DNA from: Ficedula albicollis
Lineage: Eukaryota > Chordata > Aves > Passeriformes > Muscicapidae
NCBI RefSeq assembly: GCF_000247815.1
Contig: NC_021674.1
Location: 28,894,901 to 28,958,900, forward strand
Length of the DNA stretch: 64,000 bases
Direction: 5' to 3'
The position numbers and the translations under genes are program-made. The notes below the pieces were generated by a model. That model was not told the origin of the DNA. It did no database searches and was given only the letters and a program-made list of their open reading frames with translations. Each line of letters opens with the position of its first letter. The stretch's first letter is position 1. Positions 1 through 11,928 of the stretch are shown one piece after another.

Positions 1-3000
1 TTCATATTCTCAACATCAGGTCTGTGATTAGACCTGAAAAGCTGGTGCAAGTGTGGTTCCTGATCTCTCAAATGTCAGGACTGCATCTTCACCAGTTATT
101 CATATAGGCCAGTAAAGCTGAATTTAGGGCACACTTTTCTCTCCTTTCTGGAGCTTTACTGCCTTCTACCTTACATGATGCATCACTAGATTTTACTAAA
201 GGGAGGGGTAGGAGGTGAAAAGTATAGAAAAGGACCTAACCTGCACTTCCCACTCAGTGCCTGACTATTTGCCCCACATCCAATCCACATTGCCATTCTC
301 CATAATTCTCTTTTTACCCTCCAAGACATGAGTTATGGCAACGAAAATTAATTGTTACAGGCCTTTCTTAACTTCTGGGACAATTTTCTTTCAGTTTTTC
401 CCCTTTTAGTTTATATAAATTTATTGTTTCAGGTAACAGATTCATTGTTCTTAGTTGTAGAAAGAAGATGTCAGCATTTCTGGGAACTGAATCACCAAAT
501 GTCACGCTGAATGACCAGAAAATGTTAAAACAACTCACACAAATCTTTGTTAGGAAAGTTGCTGAGCAGCACCTAAGAACTTATTGGCACAGACATGTAA
601 TTCACCAGTGTCCAGAACATTATTTAACTCTAAGCAACCACATATAGTCTTTTTGAAACTTATGCTTTTTCACAGAAGGTTACTGGGAAGACAAGTAACT
701 CTTAATACAGCTGTCTACTGAATTACAAGCCCTTCTGTAAGTTTCATCATCTTTCATCAAATCCTATTGATAAAATTTGTTTTCCTGTTAGCACCTGGTA
801 CAATGAAGTGACTGTTTCTGCACATATTTCTCCTTTATTGCCTTTGCCATCTGACCTCCCTTTCTAATGCCCTTGGGTCCATGTTATGTGTTTATCTCTG
901 CAAGCAAAGGGTAGGAAGCCCAGTGGACAATAAAATTCTACAAAGCATCCACATAGTCCACAGGAGCTAGTGAACTGAATCTTACCCTAGGCAACAAAGT
1001 TTCTTTGTTAAGAGTTTTATTTGTGAAAGAGTCAATGTGACTTAAATATTAATTTCTCTGTTTGAGTCCATTAGGACTGATCTGAATCTTCAAGAACATT
1101 GGAGAGTTAATAGATGCCTCACTGATGTGTATTGTACCTGTTCCCTTCAATCACTAATGTATAAATTATAGAAAATAAATGGAAATTAATCAAAATAGAA
1201 ATATAGGTCTGCAAAAGAAGTTATGTTGCTTGGTAAGGTGGACGCCGTGCCTTGTGTGGCGTTTGAATCAGAAGATAACTATCATCGGGGGTTGCATGGA
1301 GTTTATCAGGCATGAGCTGGCTAAATGACTAGTTACAGATGTTACTGGCTCCTACATCCTCCTCTCTTCAGCCATTCCCTCCAGGAAGTTCCTTTCTGCA
1401 GAGTATGATTATTTCTTATTTCTACTGTGTTATACACACCATTAATCTTCCTTCCTTTCCTAGTTATTGCTGTCACCTCCTTTTGTTGCCAGAAGGGACT
1501 CAGTACTGACAAACAAGAAAGCTCCTGTCCTGTAATCTGCTGACAGTACAGCATATCAGTTTCTCACACGGCAGCTTCAGGGGCTGTGCTTCCTCACAGA
1601 CATCAGCTGAGGAAGATTAACAGTAAGAAATTTCCTCCTAACTCATCAGATAGGAGTGGTGGAAGAAACAAAAATTTATGCTCGTAGAAGTAGATACTGT
1701 CAGTAGTGGAAGGAGTTTCTTGCATGTTGAGTTGCTGAGTGCATTTTTAGCCTTGTCTCATGGTTTCAGAGATTTATTTGAAGTTTCCAAAGGGATGTAA
1801 AATAGGGGTCTAGAAGTTGTGAGCCAGAGATAGGTGGCAGAAGGTGGAAACTTTTGTTCAACCTCTAACTGTGGTCTTATTTTCTCCAAATATTCCCAAC
1901 AGATGTTAATATGTCCTAAATGAAAGGAAATAATCATCTGGGAGGTGGGAATAATAATATTATGCTGCATGTCATAAAAAGTTGGCTTAAAGTAGGTAGT
2001 GAGAGATCAAAGTAAGTTGCTCTAAGGCTGGCTAGGAAATACAGCTGTTGAAGCATGCAGAATATTAGACACATCTTCTTTGATACAATTCAGAGAGATG
2101 TACAGGGGTCAACAGTCACAGCAAGACCCATCAAAGAGAAGCTGTCGATGTAATCTGAAGCAGAAAAAAGCATTTCTATGTTTTACAAACTGAAAGGCAT
2201 TTTTTTCTTCTCTTGGCTTGCATTACTTCACTGTCCCATTCCCTTTATATGTGTGTGCTGATCCAACTTCTGAAATGTGTGTCATCTTCCAGGGGTTTAT
2301 GAGCATCTATGGTTACTGAGAGTAGCTGCTACTAATTTAGGCAATGCACTTCAAGAAGTTCCCTGGGTTTCAGTAGAGAAGGGACAGGAACAAAATCAAC
2401 ACATTGCTAGCTGTTCTGTTGATTTATGTTTTCTTAAAGATTCAGCTTAAGCTTGCTGGCTGCTTCCTTTACATGAAAAAATGCAACATTGCAGCAACAA
2501 TAATCCTGTGATTAATTTTAGAAAATATATCTGTAGTTATTTTTTAAGTGCTTCTCATCCCCTTTATTTTTCTTCATTTCTCTGTATGCATCATCTCTCA
2601 CCCATCTGAGAGCACAGCAGATGACAGCTCAGTGATACCTTACTGATGTACAAGGGAGTGTCTCTGTTGTCTAGGCAAAATGCATTTTTCCATGTGCTTA
2701 GTCTAAAAACATTCTGTACTGTATACATTTCCCATGCTTCATACACCTGCTCCTTGTCAAAAGCCAGCAGAGTTAGAAATATGCTTGCTCTCCAAGTGGA
2801 TGTTTTGCTTGGGTGAATGCTAATCAAATGATTACATTCAGGCCAAGTTTCTCTTCAGTGCTTCAGTAGAGTGCTGTGGCCCAGCTACAGGGGATTGCTA
2901 ATCAACAGGTTTTGGATGAAAATCAGGTAACTGAAGACCTCTTTTGACTAAAGATTATTAGACATTATATTGCTAATTATGACCAATGGGATTGCATGCT

Positions 3001-3707
3001 TAGAAATCCTTTCCATACTAAAGCATGCCACATCACATTGTTTTGACACTTCAGTGCAGACAGGTAAACTGGGGGCTGGAAAACCTCCATGAGATCCTGA
3101 AAAACAAGTTTTGCTTTTAATCTAGACGAGTGCTTAGTTAGGCCGTGGTGCATAAATTGACACGTAAAAGACCCTGGGGTGGTTGCTCTGTATGGAGAAA
3201 TGTCCTACAAAGGTGGTGAGACCAGCTCAGGGCTGGGCTGGGAGCAGTGCCCCTGAGCTAGCACACTGCTGTATTTGCCCAAATACTCTTATCAGTCCAG
3301 GCACACTAGACTGTGCAAAAAACTATGCTAGCCTCTTATTCTCGAGCCTGACCTTGGCATTCTGCCTGGTTCCAAATGCCATTGCAGTGTCACAGTCCTA
3401 AACACAGCTGAAGGGCTCAAAAGACCCTGTAGGCCCACCAGATGCCCTTTTTCGAAAAGTTATTGGAATTTCAACTTAAAAAAATAACTTTAAATATCTA
3501 AAATTTGTGATTGTAAAGGCAAATGAAATGTGTATGCTTCTGCTGGGGCAGAGAGACCAGGCCATTTTTAAGAGCTCTACAGAAATCTTTGCACTTTGAG
3601 GCTTGTCAACAGGACACAGAACACTACATCTGTAGATTACTTCAAATTTTCTTTCATTGAAAGTCAGTTGTACCATGCCAGTCTGTGTCTGATGAAGTGA
3701 TGTATGA
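1..3707. other. Non-coding stretch, nothing recognised
   Basis: Both strands carry only short chance frames (up to about 78 codons) without start context, splice signals or recognisable domains. Composition is AT-rich and uneven. No repeat family is recognised with confidence. Confidence 0.6.
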
Positions 3708-3864
3708 TAATTCAGTATCTCTGCCCATTTTACCTTCTGTCTTCTCTGCCACCATGGATTCTTTCTGGTGTCAATGGCAGTGTGGGCAGGAACTTATTTG
3801 ACACCAGAAAGAATCCATGGTGGCAGAGAAGACAGAAAGTAAAATGGGCAGAGGTATTGAATTA
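3708..3864. repeat. Long inverted repeat (67-bp arms, 23-base spacer)
   Basis: Arm 3708-3774 is the reverse complement of arm 3798-3864 at 64 of 67 positions, with the inner 40 bp perfect. The mismatches are at 3715, 3718 and 3734. In an RNA read from the + strand, the first two become G-U wobbles, leaving a single C-A mismatch, so the LRFN2-sense transcript would form an almost continuous 67-bp stem. No transposase, terminal motif or clear target-site duplication is visible. The frame at 3704-4117 merely reads through it. It could be a template-switch palindrome, a remnant of a foldback element, or an assembly foldback. Confidence 0.9.
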
Positions 3865-4437
3865 TTCTGCTGTAGATGCCAAAGAGTTATTTGCTTTAAA
3901 AATGCTCCATCAGCCAATCACAGAAGTCACATTCCCAAGCAAGGCATATGGGAAAAAAGCCTGTGATATTTTACTGAATCTCTGCAGAACAGAGTCTGTG
4001 GGGTGTTATCCTCTGAAGGGTAAACTGTGGCACTCCTTGCCATTGGTCCATCAAATAAAAATCACATCTTTTGTCTCAGGAATTTGCAGACTTTTGGATC
4101 TTCTGAGAATATTCTAGAGAAATGTTGATAAATGTCTGCTCTGCTCCTCCATAAACATTTCGGCCACTATCAGAGACAGAAAATGGATGAGGTGGCTCTT
4201 TCATTTGATCCTTTCATCTAGGCCAGGATACAAGGTCTAACTTTCATGTGTCCATTAGCTCCTAAGACACTCAATTTGCCATTTGACATAGCACTGTTAA
4301 GATAAAATTGTAGGCTGTCCAGAGCAGTCGGTCATAAAAATGATCTCTTATCATTATTGTTTTCTGAGTGATGTAAGCTATGCTAATGGTGGCATGAGAA
4401 AGTTTATTATCCATGTTTTTTTATCTTTAGGTTAAAA

Positions 4438-4570
4438 CAGTAGTTTAGAGCATTAGATAGAAGGTTGGGGAGCTAGGTATTAGTTTCAGATATAATACTG
4501 TTTTCTGATATAGCCTCAAGCAAAATACTTCTCTGTGCCTTTTCATCTGTAAAATGATGGAGACAGAGCT
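4438..4570 (+). mobile_element. MIR-like SINE relic
   Basis: The order of words matches a MIR element. A tRNA-like start (TTTAGAGCATTAGATAGAAG) is followed by a degraded B-box region. Then comes the conserved core, which runs from a CAAGCAAAATACTTCTCTGTG-like segment to CATCTGTAAAATGATGGAGA. The copy is old, with many substitutions. Recognition is by eye from the MIR consensus. An alternative is another tRNA-derived amniote SINE with the same core. Confidence 0.65.
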
Positions 4571-4884
4571 CTGTGAAACCATTTGGCCATATTAAAATGG
4601 AAATGTTTGATAGCTTAGAGCTTGTTATTATCACCATGCAGAATGCAGCAAAATCAATGCATCCTGAAATGCCTTCTGTCCTCACTTATATAACTTATTC
4701 CATGAGCTCCAGAGCATTTCTATCTGAAGATGACCATCAGATGGAATCAAGTTAGAAAAGATGAACCTTCCATATCTCTCTAGGATTCTGCATCAAACTG
4801 GTACAGAAGCCCCAGGCTTGTAGACTCTGTTCCCATGGCATGCTATCACAATTCAACTCTGGGGTCTGTAGGTCAATTTAGCCA

Positions 4885-5457
4885 AGCACAGAATCACACA
4901 TAATCACAGAATTGTCACCTAGATGACCCAGGGTCACCTAGAGCAGGTTGCATGGGAACGTAACTTGCTCAGGATATATTCTTTCCCTTTCTCCAGATCC
5001 TAGGTAAACAAGTAGAATAAGTCTGGATCCAGTACTGATCCCTGGGGAAAGCCACTGACTAAAGGCCTCCAGCTGGATTCTACTCCACTGATCATGACCC
5101 TCTGAGCTCTGCCATTTATCCAGTTCTTGATCCACCTCACTGTCCATTCCTCTAACCCATACTTCCTGAGCTTATCTAGGAGGATGCTATGGGACAGTGC
5201 CAAAAGCCTTGCTGAAGTCAAGGGAGACAACATGCACTGCTCTCCCCTCATCAGCCCATCCTGCTGTGCCATCACAAGGGCTATGAGATCAGTCAAGCAT
5301 GATTTCCTCTTGGTGAATTCATGCTGAGGACTCCTGATGACATTTTCTTCTGCAGGCTTGGTGATGACCTCCAAAATTATCTGTTCCATCACCTTGCCAG
5401 GGAGGTGAGGCTGGCTGGCCAGTAGTATTCTGGGCCCTCCTTCTTGCCCTTTTCTCA
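4885..5457 (-). mobile_element. CR1 LINE fragment with reverse-transcriptase remnant
   Basis: Read on the - strand, 5018-5457 is the CR1 ORF2 reverse-transcriptase region. Recognisable blocks include a PGKVMEQIILE-like stretch, SCLTDLIA, then SHSILLDKLRKYGLEEWTVR and GFPQGSVLDPDLF, which belong to the palm/fingers region. The catalytic YxDD box is absent. Next to it, 4885-4965 resembles the CR1 3' end (AGGGTCACCTAGAGCAGG), so an internal deletion seems to have joined RT to the 3' tail. The open frame at 5000-5740 spans this relic and unrelated sequence, and it is frameshifted relative to a full RT. A dead retrotransposon copy. Confidence 0.88.
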
Positions 5458-8400
5458 AGTTCAAACCAAAGCAAGCAGCCAAGTGGGGAAAGCTGATCTT
5501 CAACTCAGTACCTACCTGGCAGCCTGACTTCCTCTGCCCATACAGGCAGCACTGCTGCTCCAAGTCCACAGAGATTTCTTTCTTCTCACTCACTTCAGGG
5601 GCTGAGTTATCTCTTGAGTTATCTGTAAGTTCCAGGCATCTCTGCTTCATTCTTGTCATAGCAATAGCTTCTATTTGTAGAGTGAGGTTCCTTTTGGGCC
5701 AATGAGGCTGTTTAATGAGAAGATAATCTTGTTCCTTCATAAGGAAAAATTACTCAGCATTACAGTTTATCCACAGAGCAAACAGATTGTCAAATAAAAT
5801 AGCATATTATGCCCTAAATAATTAAATAAACACTGAGATATTTCTCATTCTGCTATTCAACAGACTGGTGTCGACTGAGAAAGCAGATATTCCAAATTAT
5901 GTTGGCTTCTTTTTCAAAATGAAGTTATAGAAGAAAACCAATTGTCAAAACGGCAAAATAATGTTCCATATTTTTTCCCTCTGTGACTTCCTGAGCAAAT
6001 TTGTTCCATTTATGTTACACAATGATTTTTATAAATGCCAGCACTGCAACCTCAGACTTAGAAAATTGCACCAAGATTCCTCTGTTTCTCTTGTGCTACT
6101 GCCAGGGAAGGTAACATGATCACGATTTCACTGACAGGTTTGTTGATGACCAAATCAGAACAGGAATTTTCGCACTTCCCACAACAATAGTGGCTCAGAT
6201 AGCTGAGCACAGTAGTGATGGAGTATTTTTTTTGTCATGGTTGATTTGTTTGCCTTTGTTTTGTTTTGTTTTGGTTTGGTTTGGTTTGGTTTGGTTTGGT
6301 TTGGTTTTGCAGGGAGGGATTTGGTTTCTTTAATCACCTCTGTGCCAGCAGCAGTGGAAGACAGGAGTTGTAGAAGGAATGTAGTGCTTCTTCCATAGTA
6401 ATGCATATTATTGCTCCAATGAATAAAAAGCTGGGATGGCAGAGATATTTATTTGGCTCATTGCACAGTAAATAGATAAACTGGACAGTAGTGCATGTTT
6501 GGAATTGAATGCAAGAAGATGCCATCCCAAATATTCAGTAGGATATTTAAATATTAATAATGCTTTGAAAGTGTCAGTGTTACTCATGTGGATTTGGAAA
6601 GAACCCAGACTTGTATGTGTGCATGTGTTTATACTGGTCCCTGCTCCTGGTGGACATCCTTTCTCAATCTTTCATTTACAGTAGCAGGTTTCCATTCAGT
6701 CCCTGTTTAGATTTGTTGGCCTGCAAGCTATCATACCCACAAGCACTTGCTGTGTCCCACTGGGAGGAGGGACTGTGAGGCCATGATATGCCCAGCATGT
6801 GTTTTTTCATTCATGTCAACTTGTGAGCTATATAAAAATAGCTATAAAACTGTGCACACACACGCCCCACAGTTGTAGACATTCCAGCTAAAGTAATATT
6901 TAGAGGTGTGCAAAATATATAAGCACTGACTTTCTATCACTCCCAGAACTGTGGACATAACTAAATCAACAGGCTTCACTGCTGTAAGAGATACAAAAAA
7001 ATTGTAGCAATAAAGATTTTATTACTCTAAGTATTTCTAGAATAACCTTTTCCCCTCTCTCTTAAAAGGGAAGTAAATGGAATACGTGATAGTGTGGCAA
7101 AAGTGTTTTATAGACATGCTTGAGTAAGGCAGCCATTTCAAAGTCATACCAATAAATGGCCAGCTCCTGCTGCCATTACTCATTTGTACAGTCCTAATGA
7201 CTTCGATACAATGATATGCTTGAGCAACTTGAGCAGGATTTAGTACAAAATATTAATTTCAGAATGGTTTATTGGAAATTAGAAGTTTTATCTATGCTAT
7301 AAATTATATTTTGGGCTATGAAAAATGAATTGACATTTTAACATCTAATTCACATTGCTAAAAAAATGGCACCTTTCAGACTACCTGTTTACTTTTTTCT
7401 TTCTGTCTGCCGGGTCTGAAAGTGTGCCACTCTGCTTTACTTTGGATTTTCAATCAATATCACTTTCCTGTTGCAGTTCAATTATGGGTGCTTGAAAGTC
7501 AGAGTAGTTACTTTCATCAGCTTCTTTCTTGACTTTGTTTGCTCTTCATCTTGATATTGAAACTTTTTTCCAATAAACACCAGCCATAGGACATTGGATT
7601 TGAACAAACCTTTCCTTTGGGATCTTATCTGCCCTTTGTAAAATGCCTTTCATTGGTCTCTGGTTCATCTTTCTGATGCTATCACCGGTGGTGGAAGTAA
7701 TAGTATTATTTTAATTAATATAAATAGCATTGTCTGTCTCCACCTCGGAGACTGCTGAGAGCTGATTTGGTCCCCACAGGGACTAAATGGTCCCTGGATC
7801 CCAGAAACACCAACCCATGGCATGACCTAGCCACATGTTCTCATCATCAGGCTGCCTTGGAGCTTTTCCTCCTTAGTTCCAGTTGTGGAGGCTCAGAGAC
7901 CACGGAGCTGACATGGAGTTTTCCAAAGAACATCTCTGCTGTTCTCTTGGCTCCCTGAGAATAATGGCACAGCTGCAATACCATGGTGAAAAAGAGATTT
8001 CAGGCAGCTGAGAAAAAATGTCATTGAGCTCCATTCTCCCAGTGAGAAACTGATTTGTGACTAGGTCTCAGAGCAGCTATGGTAATGAAAACACTGATAG
8101 TAATGACAATTGGCGCTTAGACATCCCTCAGTCGATATGCATAAATGTTTAAGTGAAGAATCCCATAATTGGTTTTCCTGTCTCATCCTTCTTAACCCAC
8201 CGAACTGCCATGCTACCATTTCCTGTTATCAGACACTTGCCAGTCATAAGCAATCAGTCAGGTACTTCACAATTAGCAGAGAGAAAATATGCAATTTCTT
8301 TCTGTTGGTACCAGATGTTTCAAGCCAAGAACAGGATAAGCCAGAAAAATGCTCCACCCTCAGAGTGCTGCAAGTCTGTCTCCTGTAGCATAGCTTGTCT

Positions 8401-9751
8401 TGGCTATGCCTTGTGGTTTTCTGTAACACCACAAGAGTGAGAGTTAGATACTACTCTCTTTGTCTATCTTTGCATGGAAGTTGGATTATTCTGTGCATTC
8501 AGTTTGCTTGCAAGGATTTGGTGGTGAGATCCTTCAGAACAAGCTTGTTAGAAAAGCAAGAAAATAATGTCAGAGGGATTTTTTTCACTAGGAAAAAATC
8601 ACCTGTGTAAGGAAGGAAACAGTTAGTCCTGGAAGCATCGGCATGGCCAATGAGCCCTCTCCAAAGTAATTGCTGGACAGAGTATTTGTTGTACTTTATC
8701 AGGCTGACACTGAGGGTTTCCTTTTGAGCAATTGTCCATCTGCACAGGTGGGTAACTGAGATTAGAGCAGGTGTCTGGTCTGTTTATTTGAATCTGTACT
8801 ACTTATCAGCAGTACTGAGAGCTCCCAGTTGTAACTGAAGGTCTGTTGCCTGTGCTCTGGTTCACATGCAGAGAGAGAGCCAATGCTCCAGAGCTTTCAG
8901 TCTAGGGAACACAGAGAAAAGAGGGATGGGAGGAGAGAGCATAGTCCAGAGCAGCAGTGAGCACAACAGGCAGATGAATAGCAAAGAAAAGAGGCCCAGA
9001 TCTCATGACAGTTCTGATAACCTCACATTAGAGCATGACACATTCTGTGGCTTGATGGTATCCATCACTGTCTCATATTTCCTACAATGAAACTCCAAAC
9101 CATCAAGAATTTGGAAGCCTCTGTCACTTTGCCCAGATAAGGTAACTGGGAGAGCTTCTGTGAAAGAGCAGCATATTAATTTACCCTCTTTGGTCTTTCT
9201 AGGATAAAATACAGCCAATTTCTAGACATTGGGAACTGCTACACCTTAGGATAAAAAAACCTGAAAGATTATTGAATCTTAACCAAATGCTATTCATGCT
9301 TGTTTTGGATAATCTTCATAGTACTGTGTTTTTATTTTTTTTTTTAATTATGGGAACATGGAAAGGGTGAATGAGATTAAAATATTTTCATTTTGTTGCA
9401 AAAACTACATACCAGACAGCAGGATTTAATGTCTTGTGGTTTGTGCGATCAATTAAACATTTTTGTTGTACTCTTTTTCTTGGGGTTGAGATGCATTATT
9501 TCTGTCCCTCCAGATATGAAAAACACTTTGCCTTGATATTTAACTTTTTAAATTTCCCCTGAGTCATTTGGTAAGCTTTTGTTTTTAAATAATCTGGCAT
9601 ACTTAAAGTGAAAAGAGAAGAAAACTTGCCATGTGGGTGTTGACAGGTTGCTTGTTGCTCATTTAAATAAATGCAATCAATAGTACAAAACTGTCTCTCA
9701 GAGCCTAGGTAAGGAATTATCACTGTTTGAGAGGAAACCTGAAGTGAAAGC
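5458..9751. other. Non-coding stretch with one microsatellite
   Basis: No gene is recognised. The interval contains a TTTGG microsatellite (6256-6308), an AT-rich portion around 7200-7720 with several TAAT-type words, and short chance frames on both strands. No CR1 or LTR is seen. Confidence 0.6.
6256..6308 (+). repeat. (TTTTG)n/(TTTGG)n microsatellite
   Basis: About three TTTTG units pass into about eight TTTGG units and end at TTTTGC. Translation on the - strand gives the artificial PNQTK repeat in a chance frame at 6155-6406. Confidence 0.95.
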
Positions 9752-11928
9752 AGTTCCCCTCCAAGGGAGTTGTGTTCTGTAGTGTACCCCAAAGCATACA
9801 TCAAAGTCTAAATATATTAAAAGATTCAACATTAGTAAGGATTCAATAAGGATGGAGAAAGTCTTTGTGTTCTTTGCTTTGCACAATGTTGCAAAACTTT
9901 TAGCATCTCCATATCCTGAACCTGGGTGTTATCTAAATTCCCTGGGAAGAACAATGACAGGGATTGTTGCTAATTGGCCTGGGTTAGATGTTATTTAGGA
10001 TCCTCTGGAGCCAAAGCTGAACTTTTAGAGGGGACCCGTGCGCTTCAGGGAATTCTTTGAGAAATTAATTTAATATGTTAGCTGTCGGTTTTTAAAGTGA
10101 GTGCACACTGTTACACAGCTACTTCACACCAGTTCTGAGGAAACAAACGGATAGAGAACAGATAGATGGGTCCTTTGCATCTCTATAGAATACAGAATTT
10201 GAAATCTATGCCCAGGGATGCTTGAAATCAGGGAGATATTCTCTGGTACAGCCAGCCTATATCACTCTGCTGTACTGCACATCTGCTGGCAGCAAAGTGA
10301 AGCACCATGAGCCCTGTTTGGTGAAGTACCCTCACAGGTGCTGCCAGCATAAAGATCCAAATCTGTTTGGTTTAGTAGTCTGGGGAGTCAAGTAGTGCTG
10401 TGGGAATGCCATATCTGAAGCACGAGACAGGAGGAAGAGGCCAGAGGAAGAGGAAAACTGGGGAACATTACCAGCTTTACTAAGGGCCCCCACACCTGAA
10501 GTCCCACTCTTTCTGGAATGGGATCTTGTTAATCCAACTCATTGGAGCATAGCACTACTCATACTACCAAAAAATCACACTGCCAAGGACTACTACAGTA
10601 AGAACAGGCATTTTCACATAAGGCAATAAAACATAATCATTGTACCCAACTTAAAAATTATTACATTGACAATGAAGATGATGGTATTCACTTCTTCTGA
10701 AATAGATGACTTCCAATTTTGTGTGTGCATGGTTTTGGTAAATGCGGCTGGTTTGGGGGGTCAGCAAGAGACCTGTCTGTAAGTATTTGCAAAAGCATAG
10801 ATTTTCACCTTTTGAATAGTTCCCCTCCAAGGGAGTTGTGTTCTGTAGTGTACCCCAAAGCATACATCAAAGTCTAAATATATTAAAAGATTCAACATTA
10901 GTAAGGATTCAATAAGGATGGAGAAAGTCTTTGTGTTCTTTGCTTTGCACAATGTTGCAAAACTTTTAGCATCTCCATATCCTGAACCTGGGTGTTATCT
11001 AAATTCCCTGGGAAGAACAATGACAGGGATTGTTGCTAATTGGCCTGGGTTAGATGTTATTTAGGATCCTCTGGAGCCAAAGCTGAACTTTTAGAGGGGA
11101 CCCGTGCGCTTCAGGGAATTCTTTGAGAAATTAATTTAATATGTTAGCTGTCGGTTTTTAAAGTGAGTGCACACTGTTACACAGCTACTTCACACCAGTT
11201 CTGAGGAAACAAACGGATAGAGAACAGATAGATGGGTCCTTTGCATCTCTATAGAATACAGAATTTGAAATCTATGCCCAGGGATGCTTGAAATCAGGGA
11301 GATATTCTCTGGTACAGCCAGCCTATATCACTCTGCTGTACTGCACATCTGCTGGCAGCAAAGTGAAGCACCATGAGCCCTGTTTGGTGAAGTACCCTCA
11401 CAGGTGCTGCCAGCATAAAGATCCAAATCTGTTTGGTTTAGTAGTCTGGGGAGTCAAGTAGTGCTGTGGGAATGCCATATCTGAAGCACGAGACAGGAGG
11501 AAGAGGCGTAGTGCTGTGGGAATGCCATATCTGAAGCACAAGACAGGAAGAGAGGTCAGAGGAAGAGGAAAACTGGGGAACATTACCAGCTTTACTAAGG
11601 GCCCCCACACCTGAAGTCCCACTCTTTCTGGAATGGGATCTTGTTAATCCAACTCATTGGAGCATAGCACTACTCATACTACCAAAAAATCACACTGCCA
11701 AGGACTACTACAGTAAGAACAGGCATTTTCACATAAGGCAATAAAACATAATCATTGTACCCAACTTAAAAATTATTACATTGACAATGAAGATGATGGT
11801 ATTCACTTCTTCTGAAATAGATGACTTCCAATTTTGTGTGTGCATGGTTTTGGTAAATGCGGCTGGTTTGGGGGGTCAGCAAGAGACCTGTCTGTAAGTA
11901 TTTGCAAAAGCATAGATTTTCACCTTTT
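9752..11928. repeat. Tandem duplication of about 1.1 kb (two copies)
   Basis: Copy 1 is 9752-10813 and copy 2 is 10818-11928. By reading they are essentially identical apart from one 49-bp length difference. The offset is 1066 bp at the left end and 1115 bp at the right end. The join carries four extra bases (GAAT, 10814-10817) not explained by either end. The left ends share AGTTCCCCTCC and the right ends share TTTCACCTTTT. No protein, LTR or LINE signature is seen in the unit. The identical short - strand frames in the two copies (9698-9886 and 10761-10952) are a consequence of the duplication, not genes. Confidence 0.95.
11458..11560. repeat. 50-bp tandem subrepeat inside copy 2 of the 1.1-kb duplication
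   Basis: The word GTAGTGCTGTGGGAATGCCA starts at 11458 and again at 11508. The two subunits differ (GCACGAGACAGGAGG versus GCACAAGACAGGAAG). Copy 1 of the large duplication has a single subunit that looks like the first of the two. Either copy 1 lost one by unequal pairing or copy 2 gained one and then diverged. Confidence 0.9.

Noticed and set aside
3704..4117. A 137-codon + strand frame
   Set aside because: It runs straight through both arms of the hairpin and has no recognisable domain; its length is within what chance gives in 64 kb.
5000..5740. A 246-codon - strand frame that looks like a reverse-transcriptase gene
   Set aside because: It is a CR1 remnant lacking the catalytic box, with a frameshifted join and unrelated sequence upstream; not a functional gene.
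9003..9804. Several - strand frames near 9.0-9.9 kb, some repeated at 10.7-10.95 kb
   Set aside because: The repeat of the frames reflects the 1.1-kb duplication; neither copy has gene features.
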